The translations under genes and the position numbers were made by a program. Positions 15,496 through 23,767 of a DNA stretch of 64,000 bases are shown piece by piece. Position 1 is the stretch's first letter. Each line of letters begins with the position of its first letter. The notes under the pieces are model-generated. The model saw only the letters and a program-made list of their open reading frames with translations, was not told the DNA's origin and searched no databases. Source of the DNA: Streptococcus cuniculi (lineage in GTDB: Bacteria; Bacillota; Bacilli; Lactobacillales; Streptococcaceae); the NCBI RefSeq assembly GCF_004570575.1, contig NZ_SPPD01000008.1, positions 40,357 through 104,356 on the forward strand, given 5' to 3'.

Positions 15496-17089
15496 AGAAC
15501 GGTACCCAACACGGATTTTAATTCCGCGTTTATTAAAAACGATGCACCACTTGTTTCCTTTGGTTTCCCTTGCAGTTATCTTTGCGGTCATGGGCTTTAT
15601 GACGACCCTAGCTATTCCTGTTCTGTTGGTGCAAGTAGCAGGGCAGGCTCTAGCGAGGGGTGAAACACCGTCGTGGCTCGTTCTCCTAGTCTTGATTGTC
15701 CTAGCCCTGCTACGTGGTGCGTTCCGATATGGTGAGCATTACTTTGGGCACTACGTGGCCTTTCATAGTCTGGCTACTTTTCGAAAAATGGTGTTTGCTA
15801 CATTACGGAGGTTGGCACCAGGCAAATTAGACCGTCAGGATAGTGGTGTCCAGCTCAAGATGATTGGCGAGGATATTGAGGCCTTGGAAATCTTTTTTGC
15901 CCATACCTTGGCGCCTATTTTAACAGGAATTCTAGTTGCCCTCCTGATGCTAGGCGGTTTTGCAGTATATGGCCTAGAATTGGCTAGTGTAGCACTTGTG
16001 ACCTATGCCCTGCTTGCTCTTATTTTACCGAATCAATTTGCGAAGCGTCTGACACCGATTTTACGGGAGCAACATCAAGAGCGACAGGTCTATGTCGCTT
16101 CCTTCCTCCAGGGATTGAAAGCGGTCAAGGACTTGTTGCAATTCCAGAAAATGGCTACCTACACCCATACTTTGCAGCAACAAAGCCAACGAGTGAATGC
16201 CAAAGAAAGACAGGTAGCTCAGACCAACTTTATGCAACAGATTTATAGTTTTGCGGTCATTGGACTCGGTACGACAATCTTTGCTTGGCGAACGCTGGTG
16301 TTTACCCAAGCGGAGCAAGTCAGTCCTATTACAGGCTTGTCCTTACTGGTAGCTTTTGTTAGTTCTTTTGCTCCATTTTTGGAGCTCAGTCGTCTGCCAT
16401 TAGGATTTAAACGGGCGATGAATGCGGGACGCAATCTCTTTGCCCTGCTTGATGAACCTGAGCGAGACAAGGAAGGGGTTCCTTTGCCGGAAAGCATCGA
16501 TGAGATTGACATCTGTGACCTGCAATTCGCCTATGCAGACGATGACGAAAAGAAGGTATATGACGGGTTGTCTGTTGCTTTTGAAAAAGGAGGAATAATC
16601 GGTATTGTTGGCCCGTCAGGTGCGGGGAAATCAACCTTGATGAAACTGGTGATGCGTTGGTATGATTGGCAGGCGGGCCATATTCGCTTGAACAACTGGG
16701 ATAGTCAGAATTTACATCCTAGCCACCTGCAAGCACGCTTTGCTTATGTTCCCCAGAATCCTCAGATTTTTAAACAGACTATTCGTGAAAATCTAGTCTT
16801 AGGTAGAAAGGGGATTTCAGATGAAACCATTCTCTCCTTGGCGGAAAGATGTCAGATGAAGGAGCGTGTGTTAGAGGCAGAGGCAGGTCTTGACACGGTT
16901 GTTGATGCTACGAGCTTTTCAGCAGGTGAAGCTCAGCGACTGGAATTGATGCGGGCCTTGTTAAAGCAGGCAGATTGTTATATTTTTGATGAGCCAACCA
17001 GTAATCTGGACTCGCTCAATGAAGCCTTGTTTCTTCAACTGGTCAAGCAGGAATGTCACGGTTTCGTTTTTCTATCTCACATCGGATAA
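15488..17089 (+). CDS. ABC exporter half-transporter, second subunit (SiaE-like), C-terminus frameshifted
   Basis: Partner of the upstream ABC protein, 533 aa as read: membrane domain (about 1-320), Walker A GPSGAGKST, a weakened signature FSAGEAQRLE, Walker B CYIFDEPTSN. The frame ends in FLSHIG and a stop just after the H-loop His. Moving to the frame that begins CGG at 17083 continues SHR-ISTLACADEVYRVDNG to a stop at 17157, the expected family ending. So about 24 residues are lost by a frameshift near 17080-17084, natural or by sequencing error. The core ATPase motifs are complete, so partial function is possible. Two family members usually act together. Confidence 0.85.
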   Translation: MDKERYPTRILIPRLLKTMHHLFPLVSLAVIFAVMGFMTTLAIPVLLVQVAGQALARGETPSWLVLLVLIVLALLRGAFRYGEHYFGHYVAFHSLATFRKMVFATLRRLAPGKLDRQDSGVQLKMIGEDIEALEIFFAHTLAPILTGILVALLMLGGFAVYGLELASVALVTYALLALILPNQFAKRLTPILREQHQERQVYVASFLQGLKAVKDLLQFQKMATYTHTLQQQSQRVNAKERQVAQTNFMQQIYSFAVIGLGTTIFAWRTLVFTQAEQVSPITGLSLLVAFVSSFAPFLELSRLPLGFKRAMNAGRNLFALLDEPERDKEGVPLPESIDEIDICDLQFAYADDDEKKVYDGLSVAFEKGGIIGIVGPSGAGKSTLMKLVMRWYDWQAGHIRLNNWDSQNLHPSHLQARFAYVPQNPQIFKQTIRENLVLGRKGISDETILSLAERCQMKERVLEAEAGLDTVVDATSFSAGEAQRLELMRALLKQADCYIFDEPTSNLDSLNEALFLQLVKQECHGFVFLSHIG

Positions 17090-17153
17090 GTACTCTTGCC
17101 TGTGCGGACGAGGTGTATCGTGTAGACAATGGCCTAGTAACTCCTGTTGAAAG

Positions 17154-17182
17154 ATGACACTGCTGCCTAATCGTGGTATGAT
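17154..17182 (+). promoter_or_regulatory. Possible internal promoter before the ECF genes
   Basis: ATGACA (17154-17159), 17 bp, TATGAT (17177-17182), in the 180-bp gap after the exporter genes. Moderate match. Confidence 0.45.
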
Positions 17183-17271
17183 AGTATCGTTTAAAACAGG
17201 GGCTAGAGCTTCTGTATGGGACTGTTTAGGAAAAGGGGATGTATCCATCCTCGTGGAATAGGGAGAAAATG

Positions 17272-17865
17272 ATGAAAGAATTAAAAGTAAAGGATGTAAT
17301 GGTGACGGGAGCTTTTGCGGCTCTCTATTTCCTCTGTGTGGGTCTAGGCACCCTCGTGGCTGCCTTATTTGACCGTTCGGGGAATATGATGTATGCTCCA
17401 GCCTTTGCGGCTATTTTAGGTGGTCCAGTCTACATGCTCTTGCTTGCGAAAGTCGGAAAATGTGGTGCTATTAGCTTGGTGAGTGCGGTGATGGCCTGTT
17501 TCTTTTTTATGTCAGGCTATATGACAGCTGCCTTTTTACCAAGTTTGGTCTTTGGGATTTTTGGGGAGCTGATTGCCAAGCAAGGGCAGTACAAGCAAAA
17601 AGGGCTCAATACTGTGAGTTTTGTCGTCTTTTCTTTTGGCAATCTAGGGCCAATCATTCTGATGTGGTTGATGAGAGATGCCTATGAGGCAAGTCTTGTG
17701 GCACGCGGAAAATCAGCTGAGTATGTGGCGCGTGTCATGGTGGATTTCATCCCTGCAACTGTGTTGGGTCTGTCTGCGACGATTGTGGTTGGAGCCTTGG
17801 TTGGAGCCTTTGTAGGCCAACGAATGCTGGCGAAGTCGTTCAAAAAATCGGGGTTATTAGAATGA
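17272..17865 (+). CDS. ECF transporter S component, MptD/Trep_Strep family (SiaF-like)
   Basis: Membrane protein of 197 aa with five to six hydrophobic spans, the substrate-binding subunit of an energy-coupling-factor transporter. It begins KVKDVMVTGAFAALYFL and has glycine-rich helices (AAILGGPVYMLLLAK), typical of the MptD (Trep_Strep) family. The GGGAGA ribosome binding site precedes two tandem ATG codons; the second is used here. The stop overlaps the T-component start by 4 bp. In S. pyogenes the equivalent SiaF works with SiaG and SiaH in heme import. Heme as substrate here is by analogy. Confidence 0.85.
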   Translation: MKELKVKDVMVTGAFAALYFLCVGLGTLVAALFDRSGNMMYAPAFAAILGGPVYMLLLAKVGKCGAISLVSAVMACFFFMSGYMTAAFLPSLVFGIFGELIAKQGQYKQKGLNTVSFVVFSFGNLGPIILMWLMRDAYEASLVARGKSAEYVARVMVDFIPATVLGLSATIVVGALVGAFVGQRMLAKSFKKSGLLE

Positions 17866-18521
17866 GATTGGATGCCAGAAGCAAGATGATATTGGTCATT
17901 TTTGCGGCTATCACCTATGGCATGCATGTAACGGCAGGGGAACGTGCCTATTTGCTAATAGGTCTTGCAGTCTGTGCCTGCCTTGTGGGACGCTTTAAAA
18001 TGGCCCTGGTAACCCTGCTGGGGTATCTTGTAGTGTATCAGATGAGCCGAGTGGAGATGCTTCCCATGTGGCTCTTTCGTTTTACCTTTATGCTTAGCCA
18101 TATCTGGGTCCCCCTAATGGCTGGGCATTTTCTGCTCCTTACGACTTCAGCCTACGAACTGATTCACGGTCTCAGAAAATGGCATCTGCCAGAGAGTTTT
18201 TTGCTGACCTTGGGGGTGATGTTTCGTTTTCTTCCCCTCATCAAAAAAGAGGTCCGGGTGCTTCATGTGTCTTTAAAGACACGGGGGCTGTTTCTGAGGA
18301 AACGTGATATTGTGAGGCAGCCTCATCGCTATATGGAGTATATCGTGGTACCTTTGCTGATGTCGCTTTTGCGCTCAGCGCAGGATTTAACCATTGCGAC
18401 CTTGACCAAGGGGCTTGCGGTGACCAAGCGTCCCAGTGAATTTGTGCAGTCTCGTTGGACATGGCTAGATTGGAGTGTGTGTGTATGGTGTCTCAGTTTT
18501 CTTATTCTGAAGTTCCGGTAG
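17862..18521 (+). CDS. ECF transporter T component (EcfT-like, SiaG-like)
   Basis: Transmembrane coupling subunit of 219 aa, CbiQ family, with four to five hydrophobic spans. The cytoplasmic coupling helices are seen as SLKTRGLFLRKRD (about 132-144) and TLTKGLAVTKRP (about 183-194). These replace the usual Ala-Arg-Gly motifs with Thr-Arg-Gly and Thr-Lys-Gly, as expected for a dedicated rather than shared ECF module. It overlaps the S gene by 4 bp and its 3' end runs 37 bp into the ATPase gene, so the three are translated together. Confidence 0.85.
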   Translation: MRLDARSKMILVIFAAITYGMHVTAGERAYLLIGLAVCACLVGRFKMALVTLLGYLVVYQMSRVEMLPMWLFRFTFMLSHIWVPLMAGHFLLLTTSAYELIHGLRKWHLPESFLLTLGVMFRFLPLIKKEVRVLHVSLKTRGLFLRKRDIVRQPHRYMEYIVVPLLMSLLRSAQDLTIATLTKGLAVTKRPSEFVQSRWTWLDWSVCVWCLSFLILKFR

Positions 18522-19918
18522 AAGCCCATGCTTTACGGCTCAGATATGCTCATGGAGAGAGGCTTGCCTGTCAAGTGGAGGACTTGCGTCTTAAAAAAGG
18601 GCAATGTTTGGTCTTGTGTGGTCCTAGTGGGTCTGGGAAATCCTCGCTTTTACACCTCATCAATGGCTTGGTGCCGGGGTATTATCAGGGAGAGATTGAG
18701 GGAAGTCTGCGAATTGGGCAGCTCTCCTATCAAGAGGCGAGTGTCGAGTGTTTAGCCAGTCAAGTAGCCTCGGTCTTTCAGAATCCAGCTACTCAATTTT
18801 TCCACCAAGAGGTTCTGCAAGAGCTAGTCTTTCCCTGTGAAAACCAAGGGATGACAGCGAGTGACATTGCGGAGCGCTTGGCAGAGGTGACAAAAGCCTT
18901 TCAGTTGGAGCCTTTCTTGGAACGCCCTATGGAATCCCTATCAGGTGGGCAAAAGCAGGCTGTAGCTATTGCCAGTGCCACCATGCAGGGAACAGACATC
19001 ATGGTCTTTGATGAGCCGACGGCTAATTTAGATGCAACAGGTGTAGAGCGAGTGCAGGAAATGCTCCTTGCCTTGAAACAGCAGGGCAAGACCTTGATTA
19101 TCGCTGAGCATCGCCTCGCCTATCTCAGCGAGATAGCCGATTCCTATGCTTATTTTTATGAGGGGGAGTTAAAAGAGCTGTGGGAAGCGCCTGTCTTTCT
19201 AGCCTATTCGGAGAAAAAGCGAGAGGAGTGGGGCTTGCGGACATCTGATGTAGCTTCCTATCAGGCACGTGTCGAGGAACTGGATCGCTCCTTTGTCAAT
19301 GACCGCTCAGGACTTGAAGTGCAGAATTTTGGTGTCTATCACCAAGGAGGCTACCTCTATCAGCTGGAGCATCTGGTGCTAGCGCCTAGACAGGTGGTTG
19401 GGTTGGTCGGTGCCAATGGTTCAGGGAAGACCAGTTTTGCCCGCTCTTTATTGGGCTTAGAGGGGGATAAGACAGGCGTGGTTCGCTGGCAGGGTCAGGT
19501 CTTGCAAAAGCGAAAACGTCTGGCTAAAATGGCTTATGTCATGCAAGATGTGCGTCTCCAATTAGTGACAGAGCGGGTTGAGAAAGAGTTGACCTTGGGA
19601 AGAGCTTCTACCCAGCTGGATGACGAGGTCTTGAAAGCCTTTCGTCTTTCCCAACTCCTGGGTCGTCACCCCATGAGTCTCTCAATGGGAGAGCAACAGC
19701 GCCTCATGATTGCAGCCAGCCTATTAAGTGATAAGGACATCATCATTTTTGATGAACCCTCAAGTGGTCTTGATAGAGGGCAAATGGAGCAACTAGCTAC
19801 CCAGCTCCAGCTGTTAAAAGCCAAGGGGAAACTGGTGTTGTTGATTTCTCATGACGCGGAATTGCTGGCAAGAGTGTGCGACAAAGTGGTGGATATAGGG
19901 AACTTGAAGACATCTTAA
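18485..19918 (+). CDS. ECF transporter ATPase with two ABC domains (SiaH-like)
   Basis: Cytoplasmic ATPase of 477 aa holding two fused ABC domains, which drives the S-T pair upstream. First domain: Walker [10 protein letters not shown], signature LSGGQKQAV, Walker B IMVFDEPTANLD. Second domain: GANGSGKTS, LSMGEQQRLM, IIIFDEPSSGLD. The ATG at 18485 lies inside the T gene and has TGGAG upstream; a start at 18455 is possible but has no ribosome binding site. Last gene of the five-gene operon; repeat-rich non-coding DNA follows. Confidence 0.88.
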   Translation: MVSQFSYSEVPVEAHALRLRYAHGERLACQVEDLRLKKGQCLVLCGPSGSGKSSLLHLINGLVPGYYQGEIEGSLRIGQLSYQEASVECLASQVASVFQNPATQFFHQEVLQELVFPCENQGMTASDIAERLAEVTKAFQLEPFLERPMESLSGGQKQAVAIASATMQGTDIMVFDEPTANLDATGVERVQEMLLALKQQGKTLIIAEHRLAYLSEIADSYAYFYEGELKELWEAPVFLAYSEKKREEWGLRTSDVASYQARVEELDRSFVNDRSGLEVQNFGVYHQGGYLYQLEHLVLAPRQVVGLVGANGSGKTSFARSLLGLEGDKTGVVRWQGQVLQKRKRLAKMAYVMQDVRLQLVTERVEKELTLGRASTQLDDEVLKAFRLSQLLGRHPMSLSMGEQQRLMIAASLLSDKDIIIFDEPSSGLDRGQMEQLATQLQLLKAKGKLVLLISHDAELLARVCDKVVDIGNLKTS

Positions 19919-19947
19919 ATTGACTGTTATAGTCATTTAGTTGCTAC

Positions 19948-20038
19948 AGCTGTAACTCGCTAAAGCGAGAATAGCTGCCTATCCACTAAAGGGATTCTCA
20001 TCTGTAATCGGCTAAAGCCGAAACAGCTGCCTATCTTT
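19948..20038 (-). repeat. Dispersed repeat R2, two tandem copies
   Basis: Two units (19948-19983 and 20002-20038), read on the minus strand as GATAGGCAGCTGT, a CGGCTTTAGCCG- or CTCGCTTTAGCGAG-type hairpin, then ACAG. Related units are at 43541-43578 and 43768-43805. The hairpin arms vary but keep pairing, so the fold seems to be conserved. Confidence 0.6.
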
Positions 20039-20061
20039 TTCACCCGGTGCTTAGCCTGAGT

Positions 20062-20127
20062 GTTGACACGAGTTACACTCGTTTTGCTTCCAACTTCCAA
20101 TAGTCTCTCAGACTATTGGAGAGAGTA
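20062..20127 (-). repeat. Dispersed repeat R1, copy 2
   Basis: Reverse-oriented copy of the unit at 1112-1175, with GTTGACACGAGTTACACTCG at its left and the TAGTCTC/GAGACTA-like hairpin at its right. Confidence 0.65.
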
Positions 20128-20145
20128 CTGTAACGTAAACCCAGC

Positions 20146-20183
20146 GATAACCTACTCTTTGAAATTCCAAAGAGTAGGTTATC
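20146..20183. terminator. 15-bp perfect hairpin
   Basis: GATAACCTACTCTTT pairs with its complement across 8 nt. Only a weak T-rich tail, so it may be a terminator for the ECF operon or another structured repeat. Confidence 0.45.
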
Positions 20184-20551
20184 ATCTTATCCCGATGAAC
20201 GGAACTTGCCCTAACCCCTGAGGCTAGGGACAAAGGAGCGAGGCGTTAAGAAGTTGGTTAAGATTTCTTTCAGAAAAATTTAAAGATTATTTCAGAAAAC
20301 AGGGATATACTTTTTCTATGTTGATGGTCTACAGAATGTCTATTCGAGATGTTCGTAGATGATTCATACTCTATAAAAATCAACATCTGACTAGCTCTCA
20401 CCATTGAGAATTGTGAGAGGCTGGAAATAGAGCTAGCGAGGCTAGCTACTCTGTAACCGCAGATAGAACGTGGAGTTCATCAAGGTGAGGCAACAGCGTC
20501 AGAATGTGATGTTTGACGAGTATCAGAATATAGAAATTGAGGAATCTTAAC

Positions 20552-21706
20552 ATGAATGTAAAAACAATCTTCGCATCATCCGTCACGCTTTTGAGTATGT
20601 CCTTGCTTGCAGCCTGCTCAACGGCTACCGGCCACTCTTCTGCTAGCTCGCAAACAAGTCAGACCCTAACGCCATTAGCCACTCAATCCTCTAGTAGTGT
20701 TGATTGGGATAGCTTACCGACCAAGGAAGTAACCTTGGGGAATGAGGGGTTAACCATTACAGAAGCAGGTACCTATGTCTTGACAGGTAGTACCACAGCA
20801 GGAGTAAAGGTCAAGACAACTGGAAATGTCCGTCTGGTATTGGCGGGGGTGACCATTTCAAGTTCAGAGACCGCAGCAATCTATGTAGAAGAAGCGGACA
20901 ATGTCGTGTTGGAATTGGAGGACGGGACGAAGAATACCGTGTCAGATAGCCAGCAACATACAGATAGTAATATCGAGGGGGCTATCCATTCCAAGGCAGA
21001 TTTAACCATTACCGGTACGGGAAGTTTGACGGTTGAGGGGAGTTTTGAGGACGGGATTGTGTCCTCTGATGACCTCCTGATTGAGGCGGGGAACATTCAG
21101 GTCACCGCTGTTGACGACGGTATCCGCGGGAAAGATTCGGTGACGATTACAGGTGGCACTATTGAGGTGAGTGCAGCGGGTGATGGAATTAAGTCTAATA
21201 ATGATCAGGATACAACCAAGGGAAATGTCCAGATTACAGGTGGGTCCGTCACTGTTCAGGCAGGTGATGATGCGATTAAGGCAGAATCCAGTTTGACCAT
21301 AGATGACGGTCAAGTGACCGTCACAAAGAGTACCGAGGGGCTGGAAGCTACCAATGTGACCATTAACGGTGGTAGGATTGAGGTGACGTCAACCGATGAC
21401 GGTATCAATGCCGCAAGTGACGTCATGGGGGCAGACATCTTTATCAAGGTCACAGGCGGTACGACTCGTGTGACGGTGGGGCAGGGTGATACAGATGCCT
21501 TTGATTCCAATGGTGATTTGTCTATTTCGGGCGGAACTATCGCTATCACGGCGCCAACCTCAGCCTTTGATTTTGACGGGTCCGTTACCTTTACAGGTGG
21601 TGATGTGACGGTTAATGGGCAAAAACAGACTGAAATCGTTGCAACAGGGCCTGGTGGTGGCTTTGGCGGTGACCGCGGAGCGGGCAAGCGTCCGGGTGGT
21701 TGGTAA
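20552..21706 (+). CDS. Lipoprotein with beta-helix repeats (carbohydrate-binding, DUF4353-like)
   Basis: Surface lipoprotein of 384 aa. Signal peptide with lipobox SLLAACS, then a Ser/Thr-rich linker. The bulk is a series of about 20-residue beta-strand repeats with the recurring cores ITGTG, ITGGTIEV, ITGGSVTV and INGGRIEV, alternating with DDGI/GDGIKS turns. This is the pattern of right-handed beta-helix proteins annotated as carbohydrate-binding DUF4353. The end is Gly-rich (GPGGGFGG). Start ATG at 20552 with TTGAGG 9 bp upstream. In other bacteria the family often sits next to CotH or polyphosphate polymerase genes; neither is seen here. Ligand unknown. Confidence 0.8.
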   Translation: MNVKTIFASSVTLLSMSLLAACSTATGHSSASSQTSQTLTPLATQSSSSVDWDSLPTKEVTLGNEGLTITEAGTYVLTGSTTAGVKVKTTGNVRLVLAGVTISSSETAAIYVEEADNVVLELEDGTKNTVSDSQQHTDSNIEGAIHSKADLTITGTGSLTVEGSFEDGIVSSDDLLIEAGNIQVTAVDDGIRGKDSVTITGGTIEVSAAGDGIKSNNDQDTTKGNVQITGGSVTVQAGDDAIKAESSLTIDDGQVTVTKSTEGLEATNVTINGGRIEVTSTDDGINAASDVMGADIFIKVTGGTTRVTVGQGDTDAFDSNGDLSISGGTIAITAPTSAFDFDGSVTFTGGDVTVNGQKQTEIVATGPGGGFGGDRGAGKRPGGW

Positions 21707-21811
21707 TATAGTGAATTGAATAAAGGTTAGGACATCGTTAAGTCGCTTTGATGAACGCCAGTTCTATTTGCAGCTCCTTTCCTTGTCCTATTCCTTTCTC
21801 AATCCACTATA
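21707..21811 (+). mobile_element. RUP-like MITE, copy 1
   Basis: About 105 bp with imperfect terminal inverted repeats: TATAGTGAATTGAATAAAGG at the left, and the complement of TATAGTGGATTGAGAAAGGA at the right. Size and TATAGTG ends resemble pneumococcal RUP elements, which are mobilised by IS630-type transposases. A second, shorter copy in the opposite orientation lies at 28654-28745. Confidence 0.7.
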
Positions 21812-21828
21812 GTGATAAGATTGGAAGA

Positions 21829-21855
21829 AAAAAACGCTGGATTTCAGCGTTTTTT
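21829..21855. terminator. Bidirectional terminator
   Basis: AAAAAACGCTG pairs with CAGCGTTTTTT around a 5-nt loop, between two convergent genes; it overlaps the stop of the TRIC-family gene. Confidence 0.8.
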
Positions 21856-22506
21856 GTTTGGTTTTTCCATATTGGGTAGATTGATGTGGTATTTAATAAC
21901 GAGTAGGCGGATAAGGAGAAAGAGGAAGAAGAGGCTGATAAAGACAGGGATTCGGGCTAGTTTCCAGTCAAGGACGAGGATGTGGTAGCTCATGCCTGTC
22001 AAGAGAGCAAGGACGGCGTAGACATCTTCTTTTAAGACAACAGGTGTTTCATTGACTAGTAAATCACGGACAATACCGCCTCCAACGCCTGTCAGACCTG
22101 CCAGAATACCAGTGGTCATAACATTTAGCCCTAGCTCCACGCCAGTACTTGCCCCAATCAAGGCAAAGATGACGAGGCCAATGGCATCAAAGACAAGGTT
22201 GATCTTACTTAGAAGTTGATACAGGGTCTTGTCGCGTGGAGATTCATTTTTCTTCATGATGACAAAGAGGTACATGATAATGGATACGAGAATCGAGAGA
22301 TAGATAGAAGAGGGTTCCACGAGAGCAGCAGGCACTCGGTTCACCATGGTATCGCGAATGACACCCCCGCCAATGGCAGTAATTATCGCAAGCAGGGTGA
22401 TACCAAAAATATCCAGTTTTTTCTTAAAGCCCTTAATCGTTCCCGAAACGGCAAATGACATGCTGCCGATGTAGTTGCAAATCAATAAAAATAAATCAAA
22501 ATCCAT
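21844..22506 (-). CDS. Trimeric intracellular cation channel family protein (UPF0126)
   Basis: Membrane protein of 220 aa with two repeats of three hydrophobic helices (about residues 5-85 and 90-175). The glycine motifs GGGVIRDTM and GVGGGIVRDLL, one per repeat, are characteristic of the TRIC/UPF0126 family, whose bacterial members form K+- or Na+-permeable trimers. The start at 22506 is chosen because GGAGGG lies 5 bp upstream; a longer frame to 22581 lacks it. The C-terminus is basic. The gene stands alone, divergent from the dehydrogenase operon. Confidence 0.88.
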   Translation of the reverse strand: MDFDLFLLICNYIGSMSFAVSGTIKGFKKKLDIFGITLLAIITAIGGGVIRDTMVNRVPAALVEPSSIYLSILVSIIMYLFVIMKKNESPRDKTLYQLLSKINLVFDAIGLVIFALIGASTGVELGLNVMTTGILAGLTGVGGGIVRDLLVNETPVVLKEDVYAVLALLTGMSYHILVLDWKLARIPVFISLFFLFLLIRLLVIKYHINLPNMEKPNKKR

Positions 22507-22662
22507 AGTGCCCTCCACGCTCATCTTATCATAAAAGTCGGGAATATTCAATGGTAGGAAAGTTTGTGAAAAAAGAAACATATCAGCAGAGCATGCGTGC
22601 TCTTATTTGTGAAAGAATGCACGAATTCAGGGTTTTTGCAAAATAGAAAACGGTTAAATTAT

Positions 22663-22691
22663 TTGCTATTTGTGAATTTTTTGATTATGAT
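22663..22691 (+). promoter_or_regulatory. Promoter of the dehydrogenase operon
   Basis: TTGCTA (22663-22668), 17 bp, TATGAT (22686-22691), 33 bp before the pdhA start. Confidence 0.65.
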
Positions 22692-22723
22692 AGAAGGGAA
22701 ACAGAATAACTTTGGAGGAAATT

Positions 22724-23692
22724 ATGGTATCTATTTCAAAAGAAAAACATTTAGATATGTTTTTAAAAATGCAGCAAATCCGTGATGTGGATATGAAATT
22801 GAATAAACTGGTCCGCCGTGGATTTGTACAAGGGATGACCCACTTCTCGGTCGGAGAAGAAGCCGCTTCAGTCGGAGCTATTGCGGACTTGACAGATCAA
22901 GATATTATCTTCTCAAATCACCGTGGACATGGGCAGACCATTGCCAAAGGAATTGACATCAATGCCATGATGGCTGAGCTTGCTGGTAAGGCAACTGGCT
23001 CCTCAAAAGGGCGTGGTGGTTCCATGCACTTGGCAAATCTTGAAAAAGGAAACTATGGCACTAACGGGATTGTTGGTGGTGGTTATGCTCTTGCAGTTGG
23101 TGCGGCACTGAGCCAACAATATCTTGGGACAGATAACATTGTCATTGCTTTTTCAGGAGATTCAGCGACCAATGAGGGGAGTTTCCATGAGTCCATGAAC
23201 TTGGCTGCTGTTTGGAATTTACCAGTAATCTTCTTCATTATCAACAACCGGTATGGTATTTCAACAGATATTACCTACTCTACTAAAATTCCTCATCTTT
23301 ACCTACGTGCGGATGCTTATGGTATGCCGGGGCATTACGTGGAAGACGGAAATGATGTGGTAGCTGTTTATGAAAAAATGCACGAAGTGATTGAGTATGT
23401 TCGTGCTGGAAATGGTCCTGCCCTTGTGGAGGTTGAATCCTACCGTTGGTTTGGGCATTCAACTGCCGACGCCGGTGTCTACCGTACCAAAGAAGAGGTA
23501 GATGCTTGGAAGGCAAAAGATCCTCTGAAGAAATACCGTGCCTACTTGACAGAAAACAAGATCGCAACAGATGAAGAATTAGATGCCATTGCGGCGCAAG
23601 TTGCAGAAGAAGTAGAAGCATCTGTGAAGTTTGCCCAAGAAAGCCCAGAACCAGACATTTCGATTGCATACGAAGATGTTTTTGTGGACTAA
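22724..23692 (+). CDS. pdhA: Pyruvate/acetoin dehydrogenase E1 component, alpha subunit
   Basis: Thiamine-diphosphate-dependent E1 alpha subunit, 322 aa, which with PdhB decarboxylates pyruvate (or acetoin) and passes the two-carbon unit to the lipoyl group of E2. The cofactor-binding motif starts at GDSATNEGSFHESMNLA and ends at IINN; the HRGHGQ and RGGSMH segments contact cofactor and substrate. The sequence belongs to the AcoA-like class that serves as pyruvate dehydrogenase in several streptococci, so pyruvate is the more likely substrate. ATG at 22724 has GGAGG 6 bp upstream. First gene of pdhABCD. Confidence 0.92.
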   Translation: MVSISKEKHLDMFLKMQQIRDVDMKLNKLVRRGFVQGMTHFSVGEEAASVGAIADLTDQDIIFSNHRGHGQTIAKGIDINAMMAELAGKATGSSKGRGGSMHLANLEKGNYGTNGIVGGGYALAVGAALSQQYLGTDNIVIAFSGDSATNEGSFHESMNLAAVWNLPVIFFIINNRYGISTDITYSTKIPHLYLRADAYGMPGHYVEDGNDVVAVYEKMHEVIEYVRAGNGPALVEVESYRWFGHSTADAGVYRTKEEVDAWKAKDPLKKYRAYLTENKIATDEELDAIAAQVAEEVEASVKFAQESPEPDISIAYEDVFVD

Positions 23693-23767
23693 TCCCTCAA
23701 ACGAGGAAACAGGAGCAAGTGTTCCTCTGTGGAACAAGTAAGATTTGATATTTTCTAGGAGAAAAAC

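Larger units (their letters stand above)
19919..20551. other. Repeat-rich intergenic region
   Basis: No gene seen. It holds, in order, two R2 hairpin units and one R1 unit (both inverted), a 15-bp perfect hairpin at 20146-20183, and from about 20360 a sequence (TACTCTATAAAAATCAACATC ... ) whose ends resemble a decayed BOX-type or R1-type repeat. Confidence 0.5.

Noticed and set aside
20360..20525. Second BOX element
   Set aside because: The ends resemble BOX (TACTCTATAAAAATC, GACGAGTAT), but the boxA and boxC cores are not recognisable.
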